This document shows, piece by piece, positions 25,749-34,329 of a stretch of DNA of 64,000 nt; the stretch's first letter is position 1; each line of letters starts with the position of its first letter. The DNA comes from Blastocatellia bacterium (GTDB lineage Bacteria > Acidobacteriota > Blastocatellia > UBA7656 > JADIYM01): contig JADIYM010000020.1 in the NCBI GenBank assembly GCA_016705245.1, forward strand, positions 62,001 to 126,000, given 5' to 3'. The notes beneath the pieces were generated by a model. That model searched no databases and was not told where the DNA came from. It saw nothing but the letters and a program-made list of their open reading frames with translations. The position numbers were made by a program, and so were the translations under genes.

Positions 25749-26300
25749 TTACAGGCGCTGGTTCGACGTCGAGCACAGGATCAGCAGAACACAGCCGGAA
25801 TCCGTCACGAGAGAACTGTGGTCAGACGACGTCTCGTAGCGGACGTAATCTCCGGTCGCAACCGACGAGCCGTCGTCGCGGACCGTGCCCTGCACCACGA
25901 AACACTCCTCGACACCCCCGTGACGATGCGGTGGATATTTCGCGCCGGGCTCCAACTGGAGGAGAAAGCTCACTCGTTGCGACTGCTCGTCGAGGAACAG
26001 GTTTCGTCGACGGACTCCCGGAATTCCGGTTTCCATCCACGGGCTCTCGTCAGCGCGCAGCACGAACGGCGGCGGCGCGGCCTCTGCGGCGACCTGGGCG
26101 AGAAGCCGGTCGCGAAGCGACGGCGGCGGCGTCGCCAGGGAGGCGAACGCCATCTCGCCGAGCAGGAGCTCAGCCGCGAGCAGTTCCTCGATCGACGCTT
26201 CGTCGGTCGCGACGGCGCCGGACTCCGGTTCGCCATTGACGCCGAGTGCGTGCATCCAGGTTTCCTCAGACAGGGGGTGGGCGGAGCGCTTATCGGTCAT
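25749..26300 (-). CDS. ChrR-like cupin anti-sigma factor
   Basis: A 183-residue protein that overlaps the end of the ECF sigma gene by 11 nt. The C-terminal half is a cupin of the ChrR type (YPPHRHGGVEECFVVQGTV) with the metal-binding His and Glu residues. The N-terminal half is helical with PPSLRDRLLAQVAAE, as in many anti-sigma factors. In ChrR proteins the N-terminal domain binds sigma with zinc, using His and Cys ligands; no cysteine is present in that half here, so zinc binding would have to differ. The ATG at 26300 was chosen because it couples to the sigma stop. It probably holds the upstream sigma inactive and responds to oxidants such as singlet oxygen or organic peroxides (inference). 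Confidence 0.85.
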   Translation of the reverse strand: MTDKRSAHPLSEETWMHALGVNGEPESGAVATDEASIEELLAAELLLGEMAFASLATPPPSLRDRLLAQVAAEAAPPPFVLRADESPWMETGIPGVRRRNLFLDEQSQRVSFLLQLEPGAKYPPHRHGGVEECFVVQGTVRDDGSSVATGDYVRYETSSDHSSLVTDSGCVLLILCSTSNQRL

Positions 26301-26898
26301 CGTCGCCCCCTTCGGCATCCGACAGGGGCGCCAGGTATTCGCGGAGCTTCTCCATGCCGAGCCGGATCCGCGTCTTGACCGTTCCCAGCGGCAGATTCAG
26401 CTTCGCCGCGATCTCGCTGTGACTCAGTCCCGAAAAATATGCTACGTCGATGACTTCGCGCTGTTCCGGTGACAGACGTTCGAGCGCTGCGCGGACGATG
26501 CGCTGCCGTTCGGTCGCAAGAGTCGATGCCTCGGGATTGTCGGTCGCAATGGCGCGCTCGATTGGCGAGTCTTCGAGTGCGGTCTCGGAGTTGCGGGCCG
26601 ATGCGGACGATCTGAGGCGATCGAGCGCGCGCGTCCGGGCCATGCAGAGCAGCCAGGCCGACGGATTGCCCCTGCTGATGTCGTAGGTGGCGGCCTTGCG
26701 CCAGACCTGCATGTAGACGTCGAGCGTGGCCTCTTCGGCCGCCCCTGGATCGCGGAGAATCCGCAGTGCAAGGCCATACACGACGCGGTTCGTCTGGTCG
26801 TAGAGCGCGGCCATCGCGGCCTGGTCGCCGGCGGCGATGCTTGCCACGAGCACGCCCAACTCCCGTTCGGCTGCTCGCACGTTGGCCGTTGCACTCAC
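26290..26898 (-). CDS. ECF RNA polymerase sigma factor (SigK/RpoE-ChrR-like)
   Basis: A sigma factor of about 202 residues. Region 2 is AALYDQTNRVVYGLALRILRD with EEATLDVYMQVWRKAATYD; region 4 is LERLSPEQREVIDVAYFSGL with HSEIAAKLNLPLGTVKTRIR. It pairs with the overlapping cupin anti-sigma gene. The open frame reaches TTG 26952, but GTG 26898 has GGAG nine bases upstream and matches family length better. Such pairs normally autoregulate and switch on oxidative-stress genes. I saw no convincing ECF promoter upstream. The sigma factor lies downstream of the Spy-like gene and its terminator. Confidence 0.92.
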   Translation of the reverse strand: MSATANVRAAERELGVLVASIAAGDQAAMAALYDQTNRVVYGLALRILRDPGAAEEATLDVYMQVWRKAATYDISRGNPSAWLLCMARTRALDRLRSSASARNSETALEDSPIERAIATDNPEASTLATERQRIVRAALERLSPEQREVIDVAYFSGLSHSEIAAKLNLPLGTVKTRIRLGMEKLREYLAPLSDAEGGDDDR

Positions 26899-27000
26899 CG
26901 CTCGAGACTCCAGACTGTCCGAAGGATTGGGGCCCGTCGCCGGCCGCCGCAAAACGTCGCGAGAATAGGCTTCGAATCGGGGGGCGTCAAGACACGGGCC

Positions 27001-27052
27001 CCAAAACAGAAACAGGCCGCGACGTGGTCGGTGGGACCAGTGTCGCGGCCTG
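27001..27052 (-). terminator. rho-independent terminator of the Spy-like gene
   Basis: On the minus strand CAGGCCGCGAC pairs with GTCGCGGCCTG (27013-27023 with 27042-27052), followed by TTTCTGTTTTGG. It starts about 20 nt after the stop at 27074. Confidence 0.85.
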
Positions 27053-27073
27053 CTGCCGAAGAACTCGGACTTC

Positions 27074-27604
27074 CTACCGTTTGTGGTGCCCGCCCTTGTG
27101 AGCGCTGCGGGCCTCCTTGAGCTTGGTCCGCTGCTCAGGGGTCAGCACCTGCATGACCTTCATGCGTGTGCCCGTCGACAGTCGCATCATCTCGGTCTGC
27201 GCGGCCGACAGTTCGAGAATCATGGAATCGACGGTTGACTGACTGACGGGTTCGGCCGCCATCGCCTCTTCGAGGGAACGCCGTTTCGCGGCCACGTTGC
27301 TTCGAGCGGCCTTGTGAGCCTCGCCGTCGGCCTTGCGGATCTCGTCGATGCGGGTGCGCTGCTCGTCGGTCAGGCCGATGAGCTCGGCGGCGCGGCCGAA
27401 CATTCCACCGCGGCCGTGACGCCCGCCGCCCCTGCCTGCTCGGCCCTTGCGGCCTTCACGGCCTTGCCGGTCGAGGCGTTCGCCCTGCTGGGCCGGATTG
27501 TCGGACGGCGCCTGCGCGGCATCCTGTGCGAGAACGGGGCTGCCAGCGAGCGCGAGCGCGAAGAGCGAGGCTGCGGCGAAGGGTGCTTTGAGCTTATGAA
27601 TCAT
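27074..27604 (-). CDS. Spy/CpxP-like LTXXQ periplasmic protein
   Basis: A 176-residue exported protein with a signal peptide (AAASLFALALAGSPVLAQ), a Gly/Arg-rich spacer and a helical Spy/CpxP-like domain. Two LTXXQ-type motifs are visible: IGLTDEQRTRIDEIRKADGE and VMQVLTPEQRTKLKEARS. These proteins are small periplasmic chaperones or envelope-stress modulators. The tail is basic and His-rich (KGGHHKR), which could bind metal. The ATG at 27604 has GGAGGT upstream. A strong terminator follows the gene. It is divergent from asnA across a spacer with an IR-A copy. Confidence 0.85.
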   Translation of the reverse strand: MIHKLKAPFAAASLFALALAGSPVLAQDAAQAPSDNPAQQGERLDRQGREGRKGRAGRGGGRHGRGGMFGRAAELIGLTDEQRTRIDEIRKADGEAHKAARSNVAAKRRSLEEAMAAEPVSQSTVDSMILELSAAQTEMMRLSTGTRMKVMQVLTPEQRTKLKEARSAHKGGHHKR

Positions 27605-27690
27605 ATGAATCTGGTGACCTCCCACTTGATCGTATTGAAGCGACAGTTGGAGGCTCCTGTGGCCCGGAAAGTTTGCCGAAGTCCGGGCTC

Positions 27691-27786
27691 TGAGCCTCCG
27701 TGCCTCTGAGCCTCCGTGCCTCTGTGTGCGTAGCGTCTTCAGAGCTTCGCACGCAGAGCCACAGAGAAACAGAGACACGGAGGCAC
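27691..27786. repeat. IR-A palindromic repeat, copy 5
   Basis: Arms of CTCCGTGCCTCTG-type and mirrored CACAGAGA units with inner TAGCGTC/GCTTCGC in the divergent spacer between the Spy-like gene and asnA. The remaining 27787-27957 shows only a plain asnA leader. Confidence 0.9.
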
Positions 27787-27957
27787 GAAACACGGGCGCC
27801 CTCTGCGGAAAACCGCCTCGCATTCGAGAGCATGTCCCCAATCTGACGGTGGATTCGGGTCGAACATGCCGCAATTGCTGTGATTTACCTACGGAACGCA
27901 AGTTGTATCTCTCGTGCTCTGTTGGTTCGAGTCATGCGACCGAAAGGAGCAGTCATT

Positions 27958-29094
27958 ATGTCATCAGCCGAAAAACGCGCCGATCTGGCCGGTCCAGGCA
28001 TCGGCAACTACGCACAACTCGCGACGGTTCTGCCGACGGGATACGCCTCGTTGCTGACGCCCAAGGAGACGCAGATTGCGATCACCGGCGTGAAGCGGTA
28101 CATCGAGGACAACCTCTGCCGCGAACTGAACCTGATCCGCGTCGAAGTCCCGCTCATCGTGGACGTCGAGAGCGGAGTAAACGACTACCTGGATCGCGAC
28201 GGCTCGCGAACCCCGGTCCAGTTCCACATTTCGAACGACCACAACGCGAACCCGATCGAAGCGCAGGTCGTGCAGGCCGCGACGAAGTGGAAGAGGGTCG
28301 CCCTCAAGCAGTTCGGCATGGAGCCCGGCGAGGGCCTCGTCACCGACATGCGCGCCGTGCGCAAGGACTACTTCCTCGACCACGACCACAGCGCATACGT
28401 CGACCAGTGGGACTGGGAGAAGGCAATCACGGCCGCGGACCGCAACCTGACGGTCCTCACCGACACGGTGAAGGGAATCTGGAGGGTCCTGACGGGAGCC
28501 GAGGATTACGCCCTTGATCTCTACCCGCAGCTGAAGGATCCGCGATTCCCGAGCCTTCCCAAGGACCTGACCTTCATCCACGCCGAAGAGATTCTCGAGA
28601 AGTACCCGGACCTCCCGCGCAAGCAGCGCGAGACGGCCATCCTGCAGGAGTATCCGGCCGTGTTCATCTACGGCATCGGCTGGACGCTCGAGGACGGGTA
28701 TCCGCACGAAATGCGCGCGGCGGACTACGACGACTGGGTAACGCCGACGACGTCAAAGGACGGAAGGCCGATGCACGGCCTCAACGGCGACATCCTTGTC
28801 TGGAACCACTTGACGAAGCGCCGGCACGAGCTGAGCTCGATGGGCATCCGCGTGAACGCCGAGACGCTCAGGCAGCAGCTGGAGATGACCAACCAGCTCG
28901 ACTTCCTCGAGCTGCCGTACCACAAGGCGGTCATGGCGAATGAGCTGCCCCTGAGCATCGGTGGCGGCATCGGACAGTCGCGGGTGCTGATGCAGCTGCT
29001 GCGCAAGGCCCACCTCGGCGAGGTGAGCGTCACGGTGTGGCCGAAGATCCTGAAGGAGCTTTGCGTGGAGAGGAACATTCACGTTCTCGAGTAG
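27958..29094 (+). CDS. asnA: aspartate-ammonia ligase (asparagine synthetase A)
   Basis: A 378-residue AsnA, which makes asparagine from aspartate, ammonia and ATP with release of AMP. It belongs to the class II aminoacyl-tRNA synthetase fold. Visible conserved blocks are ETQIAITGVKRYIEDNLCRE, IRVEVPLIVDVESGVNDYLD, HISNDHNANPIEAQVVQAA, MRAVRKDYFLDHDHSAYVDQ, WDWEK and the C-terminal LSIGGGIGQSRVLMQLL motif 3. It is about 45 residues longer than E. coli AsnA, with an insert near KYPDLPRKQRETAI. The ATG at 27958 follows AAGGAG. A GC-rich hairpin with a T-rich tail at 29122-29187 may end the transcript. Confidence 0.95.
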   Translation: MSSAEKRADLAGPGIGNYAQLATVLPTGYASLLTPKETQIAITGVKRYIEDNLCRELNLIRVEVPLIVDVESGVNDYLDRDGSRTPVQFHISNDHNANPIEAQVVQAATKWKRVALKQFGMEPGEGLVTDMRAVRKDYFLDHDHSAYVDQWDWEKAITAADRNLTVLTDTVKGIWRVLTGAEDYALDLYPQLKDPRFPSLPKDLTFIHAEEILEKYPDLPRKQRETAILQEYPAVFIYGIGWTLEDGYPHEMRAADYDDWVTPTTSKDGRPMHGLNGDILVWNHLTKRRHELSSMGIRVNAETLRQQLEMTNQLDFLELPYHKAVMANELPLSIGGGIGQSRVLMQLLRKAHLGEVSVTVWPKILKELCVERNIHVLE

Positions 29095-29121
29095 TGGACT
29101 GTCGCAACGGGCAGTCTTGAC

Positions 29122-29187
29122 CGCGGATTCGCACCGATCGACGAGAACACTCGCCGTCCATCCGTGTGAATCCGCGGTTTCATTTTG
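29122..29187 (+). repeat. IR-E-like palindrome, possible asnA terminator
   Basis: CCGCGGATTCGCACCGAT pairs with ATCCGTGTGAATCCGCGG around a 21-nt loop and is followed by TTTCATTTT. Its position 30 nt after asnA suits a terminator. Confidence 0.6.
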
Positions 29188-29240
29188 CGGCGCGTCCGGC
29201 GCTTGGTCGAGGTGTGCGACTGCAGTCACGTTCCCGCACT

Positions 29241-29336
29241 CGGCGACTCTGCGTCGGCCCTCCGCGTCTCTGCGGGAAACGCGACCACACGAACGAGTTT
29301 CCCGCAGAGACGCGGAGGGCCGACGCAGAGTCGCGG
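29241..29336. repeat. IR-C' palindromic repeat, copy 1
   Basis: Near-perfect 38-nt arms (29242-29280 and 29298-29335) built of GCAGAGAC-like 8-nt units. It lies between asnA and the first M16 gene on the plus strand. Confidence 0.92.
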
Positions 29337-29419
29337 AGAACCCCTCGCTACCGCCCGGGGTTCCGGTCGCCCCCAGGTGCTACACTCCCTCCCCGATCAG
29401 GACACCCACGGAGGCGCGC

Positions 29420-30766
29420 ATGCGACGACTACTGCTCTCGATCTGCGCCGCGGCACTCGTTGCCGCCGCGCTCCCGACGCCCGCCGCGGCACAGAAGCTC
29501 GCCGTCGGACGTCACACCCTCGACAACGGGATGACGGTCCTCACCCACGAAGACCACTCCATCCCGATGATCAGCCTGTACGTTTTCTACCGCGTCGGCT
29601 CGCGCAACGAACGCCCGGGCATCACCGGCGTGTCGCACCTCTTCGAGCACATGATGTTCAACGGCTCGGCCAAATACGGACCGAAGCAGTTCGACCTCGT
29701 GCTCGAGAACGCCGGCAGCGGCGGCAATGGCTACACGACCTACGACTTCACCGCCTACCTCGAGACCTTCCCGCGCGAAGCCCTCCCGGCCGTCCTCGAC
29801 CTCGAGGCCGACCGCATGCGCAGCCTGACCATCGGCGAGAAGAACCTCGAGCAGGAACGCGGCATCGTCAAGGAAGAGCCCCGCGTCAGCACCGACAACA
29901 GCCCGCAGGGCCGCATGTTCGAGGAGATGCTGGCGGCCGCATTCGTCGCGCATCCGTACCAATGGCCGGTCGTCGGCTGGATGGGCGATCTCGACGCGAT
30001 AAAGCTCGAGGAGGCGCAGCGCTACTTCGACACCTACTACGGCCCGAACAACGCCACGCTCGTCGTCACCGGCGACTTCAAGACCGAAGACCTGCTGAAG
30101 GAAGTCCGCGCGTCGTTCGGCGCCGTTCCGAAGCGTGGCGCGCCTCAGCCCGTTCCGAATTCGGAGCCGGAGCAGAAGGGCGAGCGCCGGGTCTCGCTCG
30201 TTTACGACGCGTCGCTTCCGGCGGTCATGCTCGGCTACAAGACGCCTGCCGCGCGCCACGCGGACGCGCCAGCGCTCGAAGTGTTGTCGACGATCCTCGG
30301 CACCGGCGAGTCGTCGCGGCTCTATCGCAAGCTCGTCTACGGACAGGTCGCGACCGAAGTGAACTCGAGTTTCATGACGTATGCCGACCCGATGCTCTTC
30401 ACCTTCTATGCCCAGGCGCAGGAGAAGACGACCGCCGCCCAGTGCGAGGCCGCAATCGCTGAAGTCCTTCGCGACGTCAAGTCCGGCGGCGTAACGGCCG
30501 ACGAGCTGCAGAAAGCGAAGAACCTGCTGCGCGCCGGGGTGATCAACAACCTGCAGACGATCGAGAGCAAGGCGAACCTCATCGGCTCGTTCGAAGTGCA
30601 ATACGGCGACTGGAGGGCGCTGACGACGATTCTCGATCGGTACGACGCGGTCACGAGCGACGACATCAAGCGCGTTGCCGCCGAATACTTCAACGACAAC
30701 CGCAAGACGGTCGTCACGCTCGTGCTGCCGGAGGCGGCGAAGGAGGTGGCCAATGCGCCGAAGTAA
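29420..30766 (+). CDS. M16 (pitrilysin) zinc peptidase, active subunit
   Basis: A 448-residue exported M16 metallopeptidase. A signal peptide (LSICAAALVAAALPTPAAAQ) is followed by two M16 halves. The inverted zinc motif HLFEH is in GVSHLFEHMMFNGSAKYG, and the third zinc ligand Glu is expected in ERGIVKEE. The second half has VTGDFKTEDLLKEV. The ATG at 29420 follows GGAGG. It overlaps the next gene by 14 nt, and that gene encodes a partner without the zinc motif, so the two likely form a heterodimer that degrades peptides in the periplasm, as in other bacterial M16 pairs. Confidence 0.94.
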   Translation: MRRLLLSICAAALVAAALPTPAAAQKLAVGRHTLDNGMTVLTHEDHSIPMISLYVFYRVGSRNERPGITGVSHLFEHMMFNGSAKYGPKQFDLVLENAGSGGNGYTTYDFTAYLETFPREALPAVLDLEADRMRSLTIGEKNLEQERGIVKEEPRVSTDNSPQGRMFEEMLAAAFVAHPYQWPVVGWMGDLDAIKLEEAQRYFDTYYGPNNATLVVTGDFKTEDLLKEVRASFGAVPKRGAPQPVPNSEPEQKGERRVSLVYDASLPAVMLGYKTPAARHADAPALEVLSTILGTGESSRLYRKLVYGQVATEVNSSFMTYADPMLFTFYAQAQEKTTAAQCEAAIAEVLRDVKSGGVTADELQKAKNLLRAGVINNLQTIESKANLIGSFEVQYGDWRALTTILDRYDAVTSDDIKRVAAEYFNDNRKTVVTLVLPEAAKEVANAPK

Positions 30767-32165
30767 TGCCTTTGCGCTTCTCGTTCTTCTGGCGATGCCG
30801 ATCTCGCCTGTCTTTGCGCAGTCCAAGATCCAGACGGTGGACGTTCCGGCCCCGGCCGGCGGCGTCGACATGCCGGCGTGGTCACGAATGGTTCTGCCGA
30901 ATGGTCTCGTCGTCCTGCTGATGCGGCAGGACGAGAATCCGCTCGTTCACGCGCGACTCACGCTGCGTGCCGGATCGGCCGCGGATCCCAAAGGCAAGGA
31001 AGGCCTCGCCTCTCTTACTGCCGAACTGCTGACGGCCGGCACCGAGAAGCGCTCGGCCGAACAGATCGCCACCGACACGGACTTCGTCGGCGGGCAGCTC
31101 TCGGCGACATCGGACGCCGAGACGACGACCGTCACGTCGCAGTTCCTCTCCCGAGACACCGCGAGGCAGTTCGATCTGCTCTCGGATGTCGTCCTGCGGC
31201 CGGCGTTCGCCGCGGCCGAGGTCGATCGCATTCGCCAGCAGCGGCTCGCCGAGATCGCCGCGCTTCCCGAAAACTCGGGCCGCTACGCCGACATCCAGTA
31301 TGAGTCCGTGCTCATGGCCGGCACGCCTTACGCCCACCCGTCGACGGGGCTCAAGGCCTCGATCGCGTCGATTACCCGTGATGACGTTCTGGGCTTCCAC
31401 AAGTCGACGTATGCGCCTAACAACGGCGTGCTCGCGATCGTTGGCGCGTTCGACCCGGCGGAGATGATCAAGACGGTAGACGCCGCATTCGGAGGATGGT
31501 CGAAGCGCGACGTGCCCGCCCCTGCGACGTTTTCGCCTGCGAAGGTGTCGGGACGACGCGTCGTCGTCGTGGATTACCCGAACCTGAACCAGGCGCAGGT
31601 TCGGCTCGGCGCAATCGGGATCGCGAGCAACGACCCGGAATACGCGGCGCTCCAGGTTGCCAACGCCGTGCTTTCGTTCGGATTTTCATCGCGGCTCACC
31701 GAAGAGATCCGCGTGAATCGTTCGCTGACCTATCGCATCGCGAGTCGGTTCAATGCCGGGAGCCGACCGGGGACGTTCGTCATCCAGACGTTCACGAAAA
31801 ACGCGACGACGCGCGAGATCATCGACGCGACGCTCGGCGAAGTGAAGAAGTTCCGCGACGGTCCGCTCACGGACGCCGAAGTCAATCGCGCCAAGAACAT
31901 CATCCTCAGCCGTCTGACACAGCAGCTCGAGACGCCGTCGGGACTGGCCGGGATGCTCACGCAGATCGAGGTGTTCGGGTTGCCGAAGGACTACGTCGAG
32001 ACGCTTGCGCCGTCGATCCGGGGGCTGACGCCGGCGACGCTGCAGCCCATCGTCCGGAAGCACTTCCCGCTCGACGACGTGGTGATCGTCGTGTTCACGA
32101 CGGCGGCCGAGACGAAGGCGCAGCTCGACGGGCTCGGTGCGATCGAGATGCGCAAGGCGGAGTAA
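30753..32165 (+). CDS. M16 peptidase-like protein, inactive partner subunit
   Basis: A 470-residue exported M16 homologue (signal peptide LVLLAMPISPVFAQ). The position of HxxEH reads GLASLTAELLTAG, so zinc ligands are missing and it cannot be catalytic by itself. The C-terminal half keeps the substrate-binding R/Y region typical of M16 B-type subunits (VNRSLTYRIASRFNAGSRPG). The ATG at 30753 has AAGGAGG upstream and lies inside the end of the active-subunit gene (14-nt overlap), which supports tight translational coupling and a heterodimer. Its stop is 13 nt before an IR-A repeat shared with the convergent PPK2 gene. Confidence 0.93.
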   Translation: MRRSNAFALLVLLAMPISPVFAQSKIQTVDVPAPAGGVDMPAWSRMVLPNGLVVLLMRQDENPLVHARLTLRAGSAADPKGKEGLASLTAELLTAGTEKRSAEQIATDTDFVGGQLSATSDAETTTVTSQFLSRDTARQFDLLSDVVLRPAFAAAEVDRIRQQRLAEIAALPENSGRYADIQYESVLMAGTPYAHPSTGLKASIASITRDDVLGFHKSTYAPNNGVLAIVGAFDPAEMIKTVDAAFGGWSKRDVPAPATFSPAKVSGRRVVVVDYPNLNQAQVRLGAIGIASNDPEYAALQVANAVLSFGFSSRLTEEIRVNRSLTYRIASRFNAGSRPGTFVIQTFTKNATTREIIDATLGEVKKFRDGPLTDAEVNRAKNIILSRLTQQLETPSGLAGMLTQIEVFGLPKDYVETLAPSIRGLTPATLQPIVRKHFPLDDVVIVVFTTAAETKAQLDGLGAIEMRKAE

Positions 32166-32177
32166 AGGACGGAAGAG

Positions 32178-32263
32178 AGCTACGCACACAGAGGCACAGA
32201 GACACTGAGACAAGGAGATGACCCTGTGTCTCAGTGTCTCTGTGCCTCTGTGTGCGTAGCTCC
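32178..32263. repeat. IR-A palindromic repeat, copy 6
   Basis: Arms begin CTACGCACACAGAGGCACAG and are mirrored, with a short AAGGAGATGACC loop. It fills the gap between the convergent M16 and PPK2 stops. Confidence 0.93.
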
Positions 32264-32270
32264 TTCCTCC

Positions 32271-32972
32271 TCACGCCTCCATCATCGCCCGGGCGAGCGT
32301 CTTCACGACCTTCACCCGGGCGTAGTTCTTGTCGTTGGCCGCGACGACCGTCCACGGGGCGATTTCGGTGCTCGTCCGCTCCAGCATGTCCTCAACGGCC
32401 TTCTCGTAAGTCTCCCACCGCGCCCGGTTCCGCCAGTCCTCGTCCGTAAGCTTGTAGGACCGGAACGGATCGAGCTCCCGCGCCTTGAACCGCCGCAGCT
32501 GTTCGTCCTGGTCGATGTGCATCCAGTACTTCACGACCACGACGCCGGCATTGCGCAGCTGCGTTTCGAACTCGACGATCTCGCGGAATGCGCGCTTCCA
32601 CTCGGCTTCCGTGCAGAAACCCTCGACGCGCTCGACGAGCACCCGCCCGTAATGCGAGCGGTCGAAGATCGCGACCTGGCCCGGCTCCGGCAGCGCCTTC
32701 CAGAAGCGCCACAGGTAATGATGCGTGGCTTCGTCGCCGGCCGGCGCGGCAAACGACCGCACCGCGTAGCCACGCGGATCGAGCGTTTCCGTCACGCGTT
32801 TTATCGTGCCGCCCTTTCCGGCGGCGTCCCAGCCCTCGAAGATCACCACCGTGCTCGTGCGGTCCTTGAAGCGCTTCGTCGTTTCGCGCCTCAGCGCGAC
32901 CTGCCACTTCTTGATCGCCTGCGCGTACTGCGCGGCGTCGAGTTTTTTCGTGAGGTCGGTTTTCTCAAGCAT
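32271..32972 (-). CDS. ppk2: polyphosphate kinase 2 family protein (second of pair)
   Basis: A 233-residue single-domain PPK2, which transfers phosphate between polyphosphate and nucleotides. Walker A is EGWDAAGKGGTIKRV, the lid/Walker B region is FDRSHYGRVLVERVEGF. The DPRGYAV and YWMHIDQDEQLRRFKARELD blocks are typical. Substrate class (NDP, NMP or both) cannot be told safely. The ATG at 32972 overlaps the preceding ppk2 stop by 8 nt, so the two paralogues are co-translated and may form mixed complexes. It lacks the N-terminal extension seen in the third PPK2 at 45538. Confidence 0.94.
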   Translation of the reverse strand: MLEKTDLTKKLDAAQYAQAIKKWQVALRRETTKRFKDRTSTVVIFEGWDAAGKGGTIKRVTETLDPRGYAVRSFAAPAGDEATHHYLWRFWKALPEPGQVAIFDRSHYGRVLVERVEGFCTEAEWKRAFREIVEFETQLRNAGVVVVKYWMHIDQDEQLRRFKARELDPFRSYKLTDEDWRNRARWETYEKAVEDMLERTSTEIAPWTVVAANDKNYARVKVVKTLARAMMEA

Positions 32973-33717
32973 GGCGGGCCCCCTTCGCTCGAGCCGGTTT
33001 CGGCTTTGCCACCGCGAGCCGGCTCTCCATGACGTTCACGAGCGTCTCGAAGATCGTCAGTTCCGCGCTGCGCCAGTCGGTGGCCGGGACGACGGTCCAC
33101 GGCGCATGGGGCGCGTGGGTCCGCTCGAATGCCTCTTCGACGGCAACGACGTATTTGTCGTAGTCGTGATGGTGCTTCCAGTCCCACTTCGTGACCCGCC
33201 AGCTCTCGAACTTGTCACTCGCGAGCCGTTTGAGCCGCCGCTTCTGCTCCGCCTTCGAGATGTGCATGTAGAACTTGGCGATCGCGGTCCCGTCATCGGC
33301 GATCTGCCGCTCGAACTGCGCGATCTCGTCGAATGCGGACTGCCACGTGGACCTCGGCACCATTTTCGCCACGCGCTCGATCAGAACGCGGCCGTACCAG
33401 GACCGATCGAACAGCGCCATCTCGCCGCGCGCCGGCAGGCGAACCCAGAAGCGATAGAGGAAAGGGCGCAGTTGCTCGTCCTCGCTCGGAGGACGCGCGG
33501 GATAGACCTGGAAGCCTCTCGGGTCGAGGCGTTTCAGCAGGCGCGAGATCGCGAGACCCTTGCCGGCGGCGTCCCACCCCTCGAAGACGATCACGGTCGG
33601 TATTCGCGCGTCCTTGAGGGCGTATTGCGCGAGCCGGAGCCGCTCGTAAAGCGGAGGGGCAAGCCGCCCGTGGTCTTCCTTCGAGACAATGCTTGTGAGG
33701 TCAACCTGGTCGAGCAT
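32965..33717 (-). CDS. ppk2: polyphosphate kinase 2 family protein (first of pair)
   Basis: A 250-residue single-domain PPK2. Walker A is EGWDAAGKGLAISRL, and the DRSWYGRVLIERV block is the conserved Walker B/lid region. It shares the layout of the overlapping neighbour but differs in detail (ARPPSEDEQLRPFLYRFW in place of AAPAGDEATHHYLWRFW), so it is not a recent duplicate. The ATG at 33717 follows GAGGTG. The C-terminal tail is Lys/Pro/Ala-rich. Function: polyphosphate-driven nucleotide phosphorylation or polyphosphate synthesis. Confidence 0.93.
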   Translation of the reverse strand: MLDQVDLTSIVSKEDHGRLAPPLYERLRLAQYALKDARIPTVIVFEGWDAAGKGLAISRLLKRLDPRGFQVYPARPPSEDEQLRPFLYRFWVRLPARGEMALFDRSWYGRVLIERVAKMVPRSTWQSAFDEIAQFERQIADDGTAIAKFYMHISKAEQKRRLKRLASDKFESWRVTKWDWKHHHDYDKYVVAVEEAFERTHAPHAPWTVVPATDWRSAELTIFETLVNVMESRLAVAKPKPARAKGARHA

Positions 33718-34329
33718 GGAGACACCTCGGGCTACGAGGGATTCGAACATTGGTCATGGCAGCAAATGGAATGCCGCGGCAGAGAAGGTCGAAAGCGCCA
33801 GTAAATACCCCAATTTACTTTGGTTCGAGCTTCGGGACTGCGGGAAATCGCGCGGCGGTGGATATAGCGATCGGTTCCGCGGCCGTCGAGCGGTTGATTC
33901 CGCGACCGCGGAGCGGTTGATTCCGCGACCGCGGAGCGGTCGATGAGATAGCCGTGGGTCACGCGCGGGCGAGTGCAACGAGCCCTCGCGTGACCCGCGG
34001 AACCGCCGGCCGTCAGGCACCGACCGCGGAGCGGTCGCATCGTCAGTCCCAAAGATAACGTTCGCAGTTGGCGATACCTCGAGCGCCGAACAGTGCAACG
34101 ACCTCCTCGTCGTAGGACATGCGCCGGTGGTGCTCCTTCGGTGCCGCGAGTTGCTTCCTTAGAGGGCGCTGGGGGAGGTCTTCGACGACGACGCCTCAGA
34201 AACGGTCGTGGTCGGGCGGACGACCGATCGACCGATCCCGGGCAAGGGGCGACGGCTGCCGTGGACGCGGCGTGGGTGGGCCGCTGGCGCGCCAACAACC
34301 TGCCGCTCGCAACGTCGCGATTCATCGGC
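33718..34329. other. gene-poor decayed spacer
   Basis: No intact gene is supported. It contains a tandem and palindromic CGACCGCGGAGCGG cluster (33875-34040) and scattered short frames. One minus-strand frame of 25 codons starting at ATG 34121 (MSYDEEVVALFGARG) has plausible codon use and may be a fragment of a lost gene. Confidence 0.4.
33875..34040. repeat. IR-G: tandem CGACCGCGGAGCGG repeats with hairpin
   Basis: A 23-nt unit (CCGCGACCGCGGAGCGGTTG plus ATT) is repeated about three times at 33875-33943. It is followed by the hairpin GTGGGTCACGCGCGGG/CCTCGCGTGACCCGCGG at 33954-34000 and a further CGACCGCGGAGCGGTCG copy at 34021-34037. Each unit is itself a palindrome. Confidence 0.8.

Noticed and set aside
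33875..33943. Possible CRISPR array
   Set aside because: The 23-nt units are adjacent without unique spacers and no cas gene is near.
34044..34121. A 25-codon minus-strand gene
   Set aside because: Reading frame is plausible but too short, without a family or a convincing ribosome site; only noted as a possible fragment.
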